64,000 nt of DNA. It comes from Rhizobium sp. BK399. GTDB lineage: Bacteria > Pseudomonadota > Alphaproteobacteria > Rhizobiales > Rhizobiaceae. Both the position numbers and the translations under genes were made by a program. Below the pieces are notes generated by a model, which saw nothing but the letters and a program-made list of their open reading frames with translations, was not told where the DNA came from and made no database searches. Below are positions 43,234 through 52,612 of the stretch, piece after piece (position 1 is the stretch's first letter; each line of letters opens with the position of its first letter). The stretch lies in NCBI RefSeq assembly GCF_014194695.1, contig NZ_JACIAH010000023.1, positions 1 to 64,000 of the forward strand, written 5' to 3'.

Positions 43234-43925
43234 CCCGCCGCGCCGTACTCTTCGACATGGACGGAACGCTGGTCGACAGCGAACCGCTGCATTTCGACGC
43301 CATGTCGCGGGCAGTGACCGCGATGGGCTATGTGCTGCCGGAGGAGTTTGCGAATGTCCTGACGGGCATGAGCGGCGCCGACTGCCACGCCCTGCTGCAG
43401 CAAACGATCGGCTTCAAGCCATCGCTTTCCGAATACACCGGGGCGAAATATCGGTCCTATCTCGAGGCAGCGCCCACACTGCACAGGCGCCGCGGCGCGG
43501 ATGCGGCGCTGGCGCTGCTCGCCGATAATTCGGTACCTTTCGCGATCGTCTCCAATTCCGACAGGATGATCGTCGACGCCAATCTGCGGGCCGTCGGCCT
43601 GCAAAGCCCAGGGTTGATTTCCGTCAGCCGCAGCGATGTCCGCCGGGGCAAGCCCGATCCCGAGCCGTTTTTGCGGGCCGCCTACCTGCTCGGTATCGAT
43701 CCTGCGGATTGCATCGTCGTCGAGGACAGCATTCCGGGTGCGACTGCTGGCCATGCCGCCGGCATGATGGTCATAGGCTGGCCTGAACCGCATCGGGACG
43801 ATCTTGTCTTTCCCGAGGACACGATCGTTGCGGCCCCGCATGACCTCGCGGCGACGCTCGCCGCTCGTCTTAATGAAAACCACACCACCAAAAGCATCAA
43901 GGATGCATCGCATGTATCTCGATAA
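43230..43925 (+). CDS. HAD-superfamily phosphatase (beta-phosphoglucomutase/GS1-like)
   Basis: 231 residues with motif I LFDMDGTLVDSE (D9, D11), motif II IVSNSD, motif III lysine in RRGKPDPEPFLRAA, and motif IV VVEDSIPGATAGHAAGM. This is the subclass containing sugar-phosphate phosphatases and beta-phosphoglucomutases. It overlaps both the kinase stop and the following SDR start. Having a kinase and a phosphatase side by side suggests repair of a dead-end phosphate or control of phosphosugar stress, rather than a main step. Confidence 0.88.
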   Translation: MTRRAVLFDMDGTLVDSEPLHFDAMSRAVTAMGYVLPEEFANVLTGMSGADCHALLQQTIGFKPSLSEYTGAKYRSYLEAAPTLHRRRGADAALALLADNSVPFAIVSNSDRMIVDANLRAVGLQSPGLISVSRSDVRRGKPDPEPFLRAAYLLGIDPADCIVVEDSIPGATAGHAAGMMVIGWPEPHRDDLVFPEDTIVAAPHDLAATLAARLNENHTTKSIKDASHVSR

Positions 43926-44688
43926 GTTCAAGCTTACCGGCAAGTTTGCCGTCGTCACCGGCGCCGGCCGCGGCATCGGCCTTGCCGCAGCCGAAGCGCT
44001 CGCCGAAGCGGGCGCGACCGTCGTGCTGACCGATATGAACGGCGATCTGCTGGCGACCGCCAAGGCGGAGTTGTCGGCCAAGGGCTATAAAAAGGTCGAT
44101 AGCGAAGTACTCGATGTCACGGATGCGGGCAGGGTGCAGGCGGTCCATGATGCGATCATGGCGCGTCATGGCCGTGTCGATATCCTGGTCAACAACGCCG
44201 GCATCGCCATCAGCAACCACCCGGCCGAAACGATGGCCGACGACGTCTGGAACAAGGTGATCGACGTCAATCTCAACGGTGTCTTCTGGTGCTGCCGTGC
44301 CTTCGGCAAGTCGATGCTCGAAAAAGGCGGCGGCAGCATCGTCAATGTCGGATCGATGTCCGGCTTTATCGTCAATCGCCCGCAGGAGCAGGCGAATTAC
44401 AACGCCTCGAAGGCTGCTGTCCATCACCTGACGAAATCGCTGGCGGCCGAATGGGGTGCGCGCGGCGTACGCGTCAATTCGGTCGCGCCGACCTACATCG
44501 ATACCGAGATGAACAAATATGTCTACGAAGATGCCGAGATGTACCGGCACTGGGTCGGCGGTACGCCGATGAACCGTCTGGGGCGCACCGATGAAGTCGC
44601 TTCGGTCATCCTGTTCCTTGCTAGCGATGCCTCCAGTCTGATGACCGGTTCTATCGTTCTGGCCGATGGAGGTTACGTATGTTGGTAG
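43912..44688 (+). CDS. SDR-family polyol/sugar dehydrogenase
   Basis: 258 residues starting MYLDKFKLTGKFAVVTGAGRGIGLA. Cofactor motif at 17-23, NNAG at 94-97, catalytic Ser148, Tyr163 and Lys167 (YNASK), D41 after beta-2 favouring NAD. AAGGA eight bases before this ATG decides the start; the first 14 bases overlap the phosphatase gene. Its closest-looking relatives are polyol and sugar dehydrogenases of importer operons. The probable role is oxidation of the imported polyol. Confidence 0.88.
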   Translation: MYLDKFKLTGKFAVVTGAGRGIGLAAAEALAEAGATVVLTDMNGDLLATAKAELSAKGYKKVDSEVLDVTDAGRVQAVHDAIMARHGRVDILVNNAGIAISNHPAETMADDVWNKVIDVNLNGVFWCCRAFGKSMLEKGGGSIVNVGSMSGFIVNRPQEQANYNASKAAVHHLTKSLAAEWGARGVRVNSVAPTYIDTEMNKYVYEDAEMYRHWVGGTPMNRLGRTDEVASVILFLASDASSLMTGSIVLADGGYVCW

Positions 44689-45770
44689 AATCTGCACCGG
44701 ACATCACGCCGCGCGGCGCACGGTTTCCCGGCCGCTATATTCAGGCCAAGGGCGCGATCGGCCTTCTGGGGCAGGAGGCGGCCGGATTCGGTAAGCGTGC
44801 TGTGGCGCTTCTGGATCGCGGCATCTTCGATCTGCTTGAGACGGATATTGCGGCTGCGCTGTCCGGGCATGTCGAAGCCAAGCTCATCCGCCATGGCGGT
44901 GAATGCTCCGAGCACGAGATCGGGTCGCTGGTTGCGGCTGCGCGCAATGCGCAGGCCGAGCTGATTATCGGTGCTGGCGGCGGCAAGGCTCTCGATACGA
45001 CCAAGGCCGCGGCGAGGGATCTCGGCCTGCCGGTCATAATCGTGCCGACGATCGCCGCGTCCGATGCGCCCTGTAGCGCGCTTGCGGTGATCTACAACGA
45101 GGACGGCACGGTCGCCTATGACACATTTCTGCCGAGCAATCCCAATCTCGTGCTTGTCGATACCGCGCTGATTGCCAAGGCGCCGGCCCGTTTCCTGGCT
45201 GCGGGGATCGGCGATGCGCTCGCCACCTGGTACGAAGCCGATTCCTGCCGCCAGAGCGGCGCGTCCAACTGCATGAGGATGCCGGGCGTGTCCCTGGCCT
45301 TCGAGATTGCGCGGGTTTGCCGGGATACCATTTTCAAATACGGCGCTGCCGCGCTTGAAGAATGCGATGCCGGACAGGCAGGCCCTGCGCTTGAGCGCGT
45401 TGTCGAGGCCAACATCCTTCTCTCGGGGATCGGTTTCGAGTCGGGCGGTGTGGCCGCCGCCCATGCCATCCATCACGGCCTGTGCGAACTTGAGGATGTG
45501 CATCACCACTTGCATGGCGAGAAGGTGGCGATCGGCGTGCTTGCCGGCCTGAAAATTCATGGCCGCGAGGACGAGTTTCTGAAGGTGCGCGACTTCTGCC
45601 GCAGCGTTCGCCTGCCGACGCGCCTTGCCGATATCGGCATTGCGGATGCGACAAGCGACAAGCTGGCGACCGTGGCGCGCCGCGCGTGCCGTCCGGGAGA
45701 GATCATCCACAACGAACCGATACCGGTCAGCGAAGCGGCCGTTCTCACAGCATTGAAGGAACTGGTCTGA
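44679..45770 (+). CDS. Glycerol dehydrogenase-like (GldA family) metal-dependent alcohol dehydrogenase
   Basis: 363 residues. NAD site GAGGGKALDTTK at 98-109; metal ligands D179 (GIGDALATW), H262 (AAHAIHHG) and H279 (HHHLHGEKV). The 17-residue gap between the histidines equals that of known glycerol dehydrogenases. It overlaps the SDR gene by 10 bases. It should oxidise a secondary alcohol of a polyol using NAD. A second dehydrogenase of a different fold in the same operon suggests two oxidations on one substrate, or two stereochemical forms. Confidence 0.9.
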   Translation: MLVESAPDITPRGARFPGRYIQAKGAIGLLGQEAAGFGKRAVALLDRGIFDLLETDIAAALSGHVEAKLIRHGGECSEHEIGSLVAAARNAQAELIIGAGGGKALDTTKAAARDLGLPVIIVPTIAASDAPCSALAVIYNEDGTVAYDTFLPSNPNLVLVDTALIAKAPARFLAAGIGDALATWYEADSCRQSGASNCMRMPGVSLAFEIARVCRDTIFKYGAAALEECDAGQAGPALERVVEANILLSGIGFESGGVAAAHAIHHGLCELEDVHHHLHGEKVAIGVLAGLKIHGREDEFLKVRDFCRSVRLPTRLADIGIADATSDKLATVARRACRPGEIIHNEPIPVSEAAVLTALKELV

Positions 45771-45790
45771 GCATGACGGGAGAAACGAAA

Positions 45791-46537
45791 ATGGACGGCG
45801 TAACGGCATTCGCACCGGACCTCTTGAAGGAAAAGATGGTCGTCGTTTCTGGCGGCACGAGCGGGATCGGACTGGCGGTGGCGAATGGTTTTGCCGCCGC
45901 AGGGGCGACCGTCATCGCAACCGGCAGCTCGCAACAGCGTCTGCGCGACGCGCGCGGGGAAACGACCCGCCCAATCAGGTTCGAGCAGCTTGACGTCAGG
46001 GATGGCGCGGCAGTCGAGGCGTTTTTTGGTGGCCTCGACAGCCTCGACGTTCTCGTGAACTGCCAGGGCATCGCCCGGCCGGACAACGAATGGAACGAGG
46101 AAATCTTCCTCGATGTCATGGATGTCAATCTCAACAGCGCGATGCGCCTGTCCCGCGCGGCCTTTCCTCTGCTCAAGCGCAGCGGCGGCAGTATCGTCAA
46201 TTTTGCCTCGATGCTGAGCTATCTCGCCGACGAAAGCGTCCCGTCCTACACCGCCAGCAAAACGGGAATTGTGGGCTTGACTCGGGCGATGGCCCATAAA
46301 TATGGCCGCGATGGCGTACGCGTGAATGCGGTCGCGCCAGGGTATCACCGGACCGAAATGACCAAGGCGCTGTGGTCGGTTGCCAAAAGCGAGCAGAAGA
46401 TCGCTGAGCGTTCCGCATTGAAGCGATGGGGCACAACAGAAGATCTGGTCGGACCGATCCTGTTTCTGTGCTCGAATGCCGCCGCGTTCGTGACCGGCGT
46501 TACTATACCAGTCGATGGCGGATATCATGTAGGTTAA
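45791..46537 (+). CDS. SDR-family oxidoreductase
   Basis: 248 residues starting MDGVTAFAPDLLKEKMVVVSGGTSGIGLAV. Cofactor motif at 21-27, catalytic Ser140, Tyr153 and Lys157 (YTASK). CQG replaces the usual NAG in the third motif (NCQGIA), a conservative variant seen in some 3-oxoacyl-reductase-like SDRs. GGGAGA eight bases before the ATG selects this start over an ATG six codons earlier. Last gene of the rightward sugar operon. The substrate is unknown. Confidence 0.87.
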   Translation: MDGVTAFAPDLLKEKMVVVSGGTSGIGLAVANGFAAAGATVIATGSSQQRLRDARGETTRPIRFEQLDVRDGAAVEAFFGGLDSLDVLVNCQGIARPDNEWNEEIFLDVMDVNLNSAMRLSRAAFPLLKRSGGSIVNFASMLSYLADESVPSYTASKTGIVGLTRAMAHKYGRDGVRVNAVAPGYHRTEMTKALWSVAKSEQKIAERSALKRWGTTEDLVGPILFLCSNAAAFVTGVTIPVDGGYHVG

Positions 46538-46875
46538 TTCGGTAATCGCTGAACTAACGTTTTGCGCTGCCCGTATTTTCCGCTCACAGTTGAGCCGCCT
46601 GGGCGACGATACTGATACTGGCCGGGCGCTACGCGTTTTCTTTCCTAGCGACAGTCAGCAGAATGTGGCCGTGGGTCGACGTTCGGCGTGGAACGGATCG
46701 AAATCGACTTGCAGCTTTAGCGGCCTAGCGTAAGGCGGGCGAGTTGTGTCTGACAAGAAGATCTCAATCGTAAGGGCTCATACGCGAAATCGCATGGCAT
46801 CCACAAAAGCCGAGAACGCCGGCGATTTCTGTTTTCTGCTGGGATAAAATAAGTGATATCCTTAATATATCGGGC
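46538..46875. other. Gene-free stretch after the sugar operon
   Basis: About 340 bases with no plausible reading frame and no clear terminator. The right half is AT-richer (TGATATCCTTAATATATCGG near 46852-46871). It leads directly into a decayed RHE_PE00001-family gene and is probably degraded sequence. Confidence 0.4.
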
Positions 46876-47532
46876 ACCATTCAGCGCGATGCGCTGCGCA
46901 CCCGTCGTCGCATCTGTGGCCAGTTACCGGATTGGGCGCTGTCGGCGGACGGCGTTCGGACGCTGCGACAAACCTCCGAAATTATGTCTGCTGACACCGG
47001 TGATACGCTGACTGTCGCCGCGACCTGACGGGCGGTTGCGATGGATGCGGAGGGGGAGGAGGATGATGGTGATGACACCAAAGATCTGCCCGGGGTCGAC
47101 TACGCTGCCATAGATGCCCTGCTGGCCCGATCGGAGGCAGCGATCGAACGAGCCAGGAAGCCCGGCCGGGCTCCGGCCGATCCGATGATCTATGATCTCG
47201 ACTGGGATGAGGACGCCCGGCTTGATGAATGGCGCGGCGTGTGGCACCAGGCCGAGCATCTGCCGGCGGTGCTGCAGGCGATCATCGCCTTCGATGCCTG
47301 GAACGAGCTTTCCGTCCTTCAGTACGCGCCCTGGCTCGGCCGATTGTCTTCTCCGCGTCGATTCTCCGGGAGGCGGGCATCACCACCGACGCCTATCTCG
47401 CCGCCATCAACCTTGGGCTCAAAACCATCCCCGTCGATCGGCGCCGGCATCACGATCGTGAAACCCGGCTACTTGCCATTGCTCGGCCTGCGCGAGATCA
47501 CGGGGTGGGGGAGGTTTCGAGCATGGGGATAA
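46876..47532 (+). pseudogene. RHE_PE00001-family (DUF1612-type) gene, multiply broken
   Basis: Pieces of one rhizobial protein family can be read in order. ALRTRRRICGQLPDWALSADGVRTLR in the first frame is stopped by TGA at 47026-47028. The same frame then gives PGVDYAAIDALLARSEAAIE, MIYDLDWDEDARLDEWRGVW and IIAFDAWNELSVLQYAPWLGRL. A shift near 47340 leads to ILREAGITTDAYLAAINLGL and HHDRETRLLAIAR. The tail GLREITGWGRFRAWG is back in the original frame after an internal deletion. Intact members are plasmid-associated rhizobial proteins of unknown function with a C-terminal HTH-like end. Here the 5' end is missing too. Confidence 0.8.
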
Positions 47533-47665
47533 TGTGAACATTATCTCTCGCCTCCTCTGCGGCTTTAAAGGGAGGCAATTCAGACAAGAGCCTTAGTGTC
47601 GTCGTTCGGGACGCTGAGCGCGTAACCGAACGCCGACATTCGAGTAAACAGTAATTGAGGACACC

Positions 47666-47983
47666 ATGCACGAGACATTCCGGGCATTCACCGAAAACTT
47701 GGACCCGAAATTCGAAGCTCTTATGGCTCAAGCGCCGGTCACAGACACAATCTTGCGTCCGGACTTTAAGGGTTCGGGCATCTATATGTTTTCGGGAGGC
47801 GGGAATAGCCTCTACGTCGGCCGCACTCGCGATGTGCTCAAGCGCTACGGCCAGCATACCCGTCGATCCAGCGGCCACAACAGCGTCCTCAATGCGTTGA
47901 GCGCTGGACAGCGGGGTCTTCACGAAGTTAGCGAGCCACGCCCCGCAGCTTTGCCACGAACACGCAAAGGTTTATCGCAGTAG
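47666..47983 (+). pseudogene. GIY-YIG nuclease-family protein, C-terminally disrupted
   Basis: 105 codons. KGSGIYMFSGGGNSLYVGRTRDVLKRYGQH is a convincing GIY-YIG core (GIY, then LYVG, with the Arg and His of the motif). After HNSVLNALSAGQ the sequence turns into an Arg/Pro-rich tail with no family resemblance, so a deletion or shift has removed the rest, including the catalytic Glu region. Start ATG after TTGAGGACACC. Probably not functional. Confidence 0.6.
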
Positions 47984-48467
47984 GCGGAGCGACCGCACTT
48001 TCAACGGCTTTCAATGCATCCCAGCGGCCGGGGTGATGGTCGTACCGTTCGACACCGTCCGGGCGTGATCTTTCATGTCGGTACGTCTTGAGGATTGTGG
48101 CTCTTAAATGGCAGCGGGTGCGGGCGCGTCCATAAAGAAAACAGCGGCGACGGCACCCGGCAAACGCGAAACCCGGGCATAGGTTACCGAACCGTCAGTG
48201 CGTCAAGAAAATGGCCGGCTCCGGACGTGGGAGAGGACTCCGAAGCCCACAGCTTGTTCAAGCCGATCGCCCCGGGGGAGGAGTGAAGCGATGGGCAAAG
48301 ACTAGTTTGGTCCAGCACCTCGGAAAACTACACTAAGGTATTGGCCCGCCTGTATGAATAGCCGATTTCGCCGCTGCCGCTCTTCTCCATATCCTCCATG
48401 CCGATCAGACGGCCGCAACCACTACCGTCTCGTGATTGTCCAGTAGACCGCGCCAAGGAGAATGATT
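47984..48467. other. Gene-free stretch before dps
   Basis: About 480 bases. Short frames exist, but none has family features. The end carries the AAGGAG ribosome site of dps. No obvious promoter consensus was seen. Presumed to hold dps regulatory sequence plus degraded DNA. Confidence 0.4.
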
Positions 48468-48986
48468 ATGGATACGATCACAGCCACCAGAACCCGCACG
48501 CTTCCGCTCGCCACCCCGACCGATCTCGGCGTCGATGCGACCCGCGAAGTATCCGCCGCGCTGACCGCGTTGCTGGCGGACGTTTTTACCCTCTACATCA
48601 AGACTAAGAACTTCCACTGGCATATCTCCGGTCCGCATTTTCGCGATTACCACCTTCTGCTCGACGAGCAAGGGGCGCAGATTTTCGCAATGACGGACGA
48701 TATCGCCGAGCGGGCCCGCAAGATCGGCGGGACGACCGTCCGCTCAGTCGGCCATATCAGGCGCCTGCAGCGTCTACTCGATAATGACGCAGATTTCGTT
48801 GCGCCCGACGACATGCTTGCCGAACTTCGCGAGGACAACAAACAACTAGTAGCAATCCTTCGGCAACTGCACACCCTGACTTCGTGTTGCAACGACCACG
48901 CCACAACCAGCCTGATTGAAAACTGGATCGATGAAACGGAACGCCGTGTGTGGTTCCTTTTCGAAACGACGCGCCGCGCGCACTGA
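48468..48986 (+). CDS. dps: Dps-family DNA-protecting ferritin
   Basis: 172 residues of the Dps/ferritin four-helix bundle. The ferroxidase signature KNFHWHISGPHFRDYHLLLDEQ carries the conserved NFHW and the ...LDE acidic pair; SVGHIRRLQRL and ATTSLIENWIDETERRVWFL are the later helices. It would form a dodecamer that oxidises and stores iron with peroxide and shields DNA in stationary phase. AAGGAG seven bases before this ATG selects it over an ATG two codons earlier. It is followed at short distance by a DUF992 gene in the same direction. Confidence 0.95.
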   Translation: MDTITATRTRTLPLATPTDLGVDATREVSAALTALLADVFTLYIKTKNFHWHISGPHFRDYHLLLDEQGAQIFAMTDDIAERARKIGGTTVRSVGHIRRLQRLLDNDADFVAPDDMLAELREDNKQLVAILRQLHTLTSCCNDHATTSLIENWIDETERRVWFLFETTRRAH

Positions 48987-49016
48987 ACCCCCGATTTCTC
49001 CAAAAAGGATTACCCG

Positions 49017-49484
49017 ATGAAACATTCCGTCTTCTATTTGCTGGCTGCTGGCATGCTCGCCGCTCCCGGCGTTTCCCGCGCGGAGCGTGCCGAAGTCGGT
49101 CTGCTGGACTGCGATGTGTCTGCCGGGATTGGCGTCATCGTCGGCACCAAACAGGACCTGCACTGCACGTTCAGGCGGAGCGATAGCGGGCCTGTCCAGC
49201 ATTACTCGGGGAGCATCACGGAGTTCGGCCTCGATGTCGGAACCGTCGAAACGGGCCGCATGGCCTGGCTGGTCTACAACGCCACACGCGAATCCGTGGG
49301 CGGTCTGCAGGGCACCTATGATGGTGTGACCGCCGGCGCCAGCGTGGGCGTGGGCGCAGACGCCCACATCCTCGTCGGCGGAAGCTCCAGGACCGTAGCG
49401 CTGCAACCCGTGTCCATCGAGGGAGACACAGGGCTCAACCTCGCCGTCGGCGTTGCCTCGCTAACGCTGCACCAGACCCCGTAA
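49017..49484 (+). CDS. DUF992 family secreted protein
   Basis: 155 residues with a signal peptide (MKHSVFYLLAAGMLAAPGVS...A) and the DUF992 pattern: VGLLDCDVSAGIGVIVGTKQ, CTFRRSDSGPVQHYSGSITEFGLDVG, GGLQGTYDGVTAGASVGVGADAHILVGGS. DUF992 proteins are small periplasmic or outer-envelope proteins of alphaproteobacteria with no known role. Two cysteines in the mature part (LLDC and LHC) could form a disulfide. It lies 30 bases after dps and 21 before the hydrolase gene, so possibly one transcript. Confidence 0.9.
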   Translation: MKHSVFYLLAAGMLAAPGVSRAERAEVGLLDCDVSAGIGVIVGTKQDLHCTFRRSDSGPVQHYSGSITEFGLDVGTVETGRMAWLVYNATRESVGGLQGTYDGVTAGASVGVGADAHILVGGSSRTVALQPVSIEGDTGLNLAVGVASLTLHQTP

Positions 49485-49505
49485 ATCCCAACCGGAGCCA
49501 ATGCG

Positions 49506-50486
49506 ATGAGCGACAATTCGGTTGAACCGGCGATCACCAGAAGGCACGCCCTGCTGGCCGGCGCCGGCCTTTCCGCGACGATGACAATGCCGTCGCTCGC
49601 CTTTTCCAAAACCACCAAACCATCGAAAGAAGGAGTATTGCCAATGACCAGCAGCTTCGTGGAAACCCAGGACGGCGTCCAGATCTTCTACAAGGACTGG
49701 GGCCCAAAGGAGGCGCGACCCATCGTATTCCACCACGGCTGGCCGCTCTCCTCCGATGATTGGGACGCCCAGATGCTGTTTTTCCTGCAGAACGGCTTTC
49801 GTGTCGTGGCCCATGACCGCCGCGGACACGGGCGCTCCTCGCAAGTCAGCGACGGGCACGACATGGACCACTACGCCGCCGATGCCCACGCTGTGGTCGA
49901 ACATCTCGATCTTAAGGGCGCCGTTCACATCGGCCATTCCACAGGTGGCGGGGAGGTCGCCCGCTACGTGGCGAAATTCGGTCAGCCTGCGGGGCGCGTC
50001 GCCAAGGCCGTGCTCGTCAGCGCTGTTCCCCCGCTGATGCTGAAGACCGATGCCAACCCCGAAGGCCTGCGCCTAGAAGTCTTCGACGGCTTGCGTTCGG
50101 CGCTTGCGGCAAACCGCGCCCAATTCTTCCGCGATCTTCCGTCCGGGCCCTTCTATGGCTTCAACCGCAAGGGTGCGATCGTATATGAGGGCGTCATCCA
50201 AAACTGGTGGCGTCAGGGCATGATGGGCAGCGCAAAGGCGCATTACGAAGGCATCAAGGCGTTTTCGCAAACCGACCAGACGGAAGACCTAAAGGGGATG
50301 TCAATTCCAACGCTGGTGCTCCACGGCGACGACGACCAGATCGTGCCGCTTGCTGATGCCGCGCTGAAATCGATTAAGCTTCTCAAGAACGGCAAGCTGA
50401 AGGTCTACCAGGGCTATCCTCATGGCATGCTGACGACCCACGCAGAGGTTGTCAATCAGGATCTGCTGGCCTTCGTTAAGGCTTGA
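49506..50486 (+). CDS. Alpha/beta hydrolase (chloroperoxidase/arylesterase-like) with Tat-type leader
   Basis: 326 residues. About 46 residues of leader (twin arginine in AITRRHALLAGAGLSATM) precede a complete alpha/beta hydrolase: VFHHGWPLSSDDWD (oxyanion region), nucleophile Ser145 in GHSTGGG, acid in LHGDDDQIVPL and His in YPHGMLTTH. This is the non-heme chloroperoxidase/perhydrolase group. An internal ATG at 49644 (MTSSFVETQDGVQIFY) matches the usual start of cytoplasmic relatives and has AAGGAG eight bases upstream. Two products, exported and cytoplasmic, are conceivable. It follows dps and DUF992, hinting at oxidative stress. Confidence 0.9.
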   Translation: MSDNSVEPAITRRHALLAGAGLSATMTMPSLAFSKTTKPSKEGVLPMTSSFVETQDGVQIFYKDWGPKEARPIVFHHGWPLSSDDWDAQMLFFLQNGFRVVAHDRRGHGRSSQVSDGHDMDHYAADAHAVVEHLDLKGAVHIGHSTGGGEVARYVAKFGQPAGRVAKAVLVSAVPPLMLKTDANPEGLRLEVFDGLRSALAANRAQFFRDLPSGPFYGFNRKGAIVYEGVIQNWWRQGMMGSAKAHYEGIKAFSQTDQTEDLKGMSIPTLVLHGDDDQIVPLADAALKSIKLLKNGKLKVYQGYPHGMLTTHAEVVNQDLLAFVKA

Positions 50487-51627
50487 GACCAAAGCATCCG
50501 CCGCCGGACAAGAAGCTGACTGTCCGATGAGCCGGCGTTCACCACCTTCCGCTAGGTCGGTAGGAGCGATAACGGCGTCCGCCGCAAGATGAAATGGATC
50601 TTGCTGCGGCCGTTGTCGCTGTCTGACCCCCGCCATCGCCAGGTTCTTTGCTAGGTCCTTAGCTGTTCGCTACGGCGGCAACCAAGCCTTCTTCAGCCCG
50701 GCCGGGGATCATATCAAGATGCCGCTTTTTGGTAGCTTCAGGGATGTGGCTTCTTCTATGCGACACCGGGTCATGAGGTGGCTTACCGGACGGCGCTCCC
50801 GCACCGGTCGGCCGCGACCTCACCTGGTGTTCGGAAGACCGGAGCAAGAGAGCCCGGGAAGAACTGGTAGCTGAAGCTTCGAGTTGCTTCCTTTCCGCCA
50901 ATTTCGGGACTAGTTCGAGAACTGGAGCCGCGGCCGGACCGTGTGTCCTATTTTCAGTCGTGTGGTTGAAGGTGGTCTCCGACGACAAGCGGGCGATCTT
51001 TCAGGCGCCCGCGAATGCGCAGCGCGCTGTCGCCTACCTGCACGGCCCTCAACCGGCTGCAGGCAAAGAACGGGAGGCCGCATGATAGCGACGCCCTCGT
51101 CCTTCCGCCTGTTAATGCTCGTCTTTTCGGCCATAAAATGCTGCGGTGTCGGCTCCATGCCCCCCTCGTTATTTGCGACAGGACTCCCCGAGCCGCCAAA
51201 GTCCGCCTTACCCGTACCTCTGGGCATGGCAGCGCGAAGAGGGCGAAAGGGAAGGCCGGAAGCCTGTCTCGATTTTATGGTGCTGGCCATTCAAATGTTG
51301 GTCAGACCACCTTCTCATCCTGGCGCTTTCCAGCACGCAGCCGCGCGCCGGCCAGACGGAGCTCGAGATCCCGCAGCTTGAATGCCGGCGCGCTGGAATG
51401 CGCGACTTGAGACGCCTGATTACCATGTCGAAGGTCAACCACGATATCGCGGAGCTACTACAAGCCGAACTCGCCGCTCATGAGCGCACGGCCAAGCATT
51501 CCGCACGACCGGGAGCGTGCGCCAGGCCCAGCGACATAGCCACGTCCGGAAGCCATAAGCCGCCGGCGTGTTGTCGTTGTCATCGGCATTGCCGTATCTC
51601 GGTTATTAACCCCTATGCCGAGCCCTT
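50487..51627. other. 1.1 kb without a recognisable gene
   Basis: Frames of 80-200 codons exist on both strands, but all are rich in Arg, Pro and Ser, lack conserved segments and overlap each other. The start MSKVNHDIAELLQAELAAHE near 51425 reads like genuine protein for about 25 codons and then loses sense, suggesting a gene remnant. No RNA gene or repeat was recognised. Taken as decayed DNA. Confidence 0.4.
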
Positions 51628-52521
51628 TTACATCGGTCCAGTCGGATGTCGGAAGTGCTCTCGCGCCCACGCGACAAACTTCGTCGGCTGTTTGCCAGAT
51701 ACAACGTTTGCGAGCTCGAAGTCAGCGACGGTGAACGTGCCCATGTAGGTATGCGCCTCAAAGTAATCGAAAGTGGCTTCCACCTCAGCTGGAAAGACGC
51801 CACGCGGTGCACGGGCAAACGAAAATTCGTGTTCGAGCTGCCGAAGGGTATCGATCACCTCGTTGAAGCTTAGAACGTCACCGACAAGAGGCAAGTATTG
51901 TCCATTGCCTACCTCTGCAGGACGGCTGAACGCCCCTGCAACAATGTCGCCGAACTCGTTGATGTCGCCCATGTGAATGCTGCGCGAGTTCGGGTTGAGC
52001 GGAAGGGTCCAGCCACAAGAACCGTCTGGACGCTGCTGCGGCGCCATGACCGATAACAAATTTTGATAATAAAAAGGTGGCACTACGAACGTGTGGTGCG
52101 TAAATCCGGCGGACCGCACGATATGGTCAACTTTAGCCTTACCGGTGTAATGGGGAACGTGGAAACGACCCCCACTTATTGTATCAACATTCGGCAAGGT
52201 CGACCAAATTAGGTGTTGAACACCGGCCGCCTTGGCGACCTCAATTGCGGTTGTTGCCTGCTTGATCTCGTCGGTTCCCTCTTGCCAGAAATTCGTCACG
52301 AGGAAGAGCCCGTGCGCACCTGAGAGCGCCGATATAAGAGTTTCGGGTCGGTCAAGATCAGCCTCGACGACTTCGTCGGCAATGTCGCTATGCTCTCTGG
52401 GGTGACGAGTGAGGGCACGGGTCTTGAATTCATTGTCGGTCTTGAGGGCGCGCAAGACAGCCCCTCCCTGCTGGCCGGTTGCGCCGACGACGGCGATAGT
52501 CTTCTCAGTTGTGGAGGACAT
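51628..52521 (-). CDS. NmrA-family NAD(P)-binding protein
   Basis: About 297 residues. Rossmann start AVVGATGQQGGAVLRAL with the atypical NmrA/HSCARG glycine pattern, then ALTRHPREHSDIADEVVEADLDRPETL, GAHGLFLVTNFWQEGTDEIKQ and FVVPPFYYQNLL. NmrA-like proteins sense NAD(P) redox state or act as atypical reductases; many lack the Tyr-Lys pair of SDRs. The start MSSTTEKT follows GGAA; the long upstream open frame is not family-like. It belongs with the quinone-reductase-like and DoxX genes upstream in the same direction. Confidence 0.88.
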   Translation of the reverse strand: MSSTTEKTIAVVGATGQQGGAVLRALKTDNEFKTRALTRHPREHSDIADEVVEADLDRPETLISALSGAHGLFLVTNFWQEGTDEIKQATTAIEVAKAAGVQHLIWSTLPNVDTISGGRFHVPHYTGKAKVDHIVRSAGFTHHTFVVPPFYYQNLLSVMAPQQRPDGSCGWTLPLNPNSRSIHMGDINEFGDIVAGAFSRPAEVGNGQYLPLVGDVLSFNEVIDTLRQLEHEFSFARAPRGVFPAEVEATFDYFEAHTYMGTFTVADFELANVVSGKQPTKFVAWAREHFRHPTGPM

Positions 52522-52612
52522 ATTCGTTCCAAAATCCAGATTGAGTTTACGGGTCGGGGTCGCATTTCGCGGCGTTCCCGATTTTCGCGAGTTCGAAAAA
52601 GCACTCTTTCGT

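Noticed and set aside
50659..51410. Several overlapping frames considered as small genes
   Set aside because: They overlap on both strands, are Arg/Pro-rich and contain no recognisable segment.
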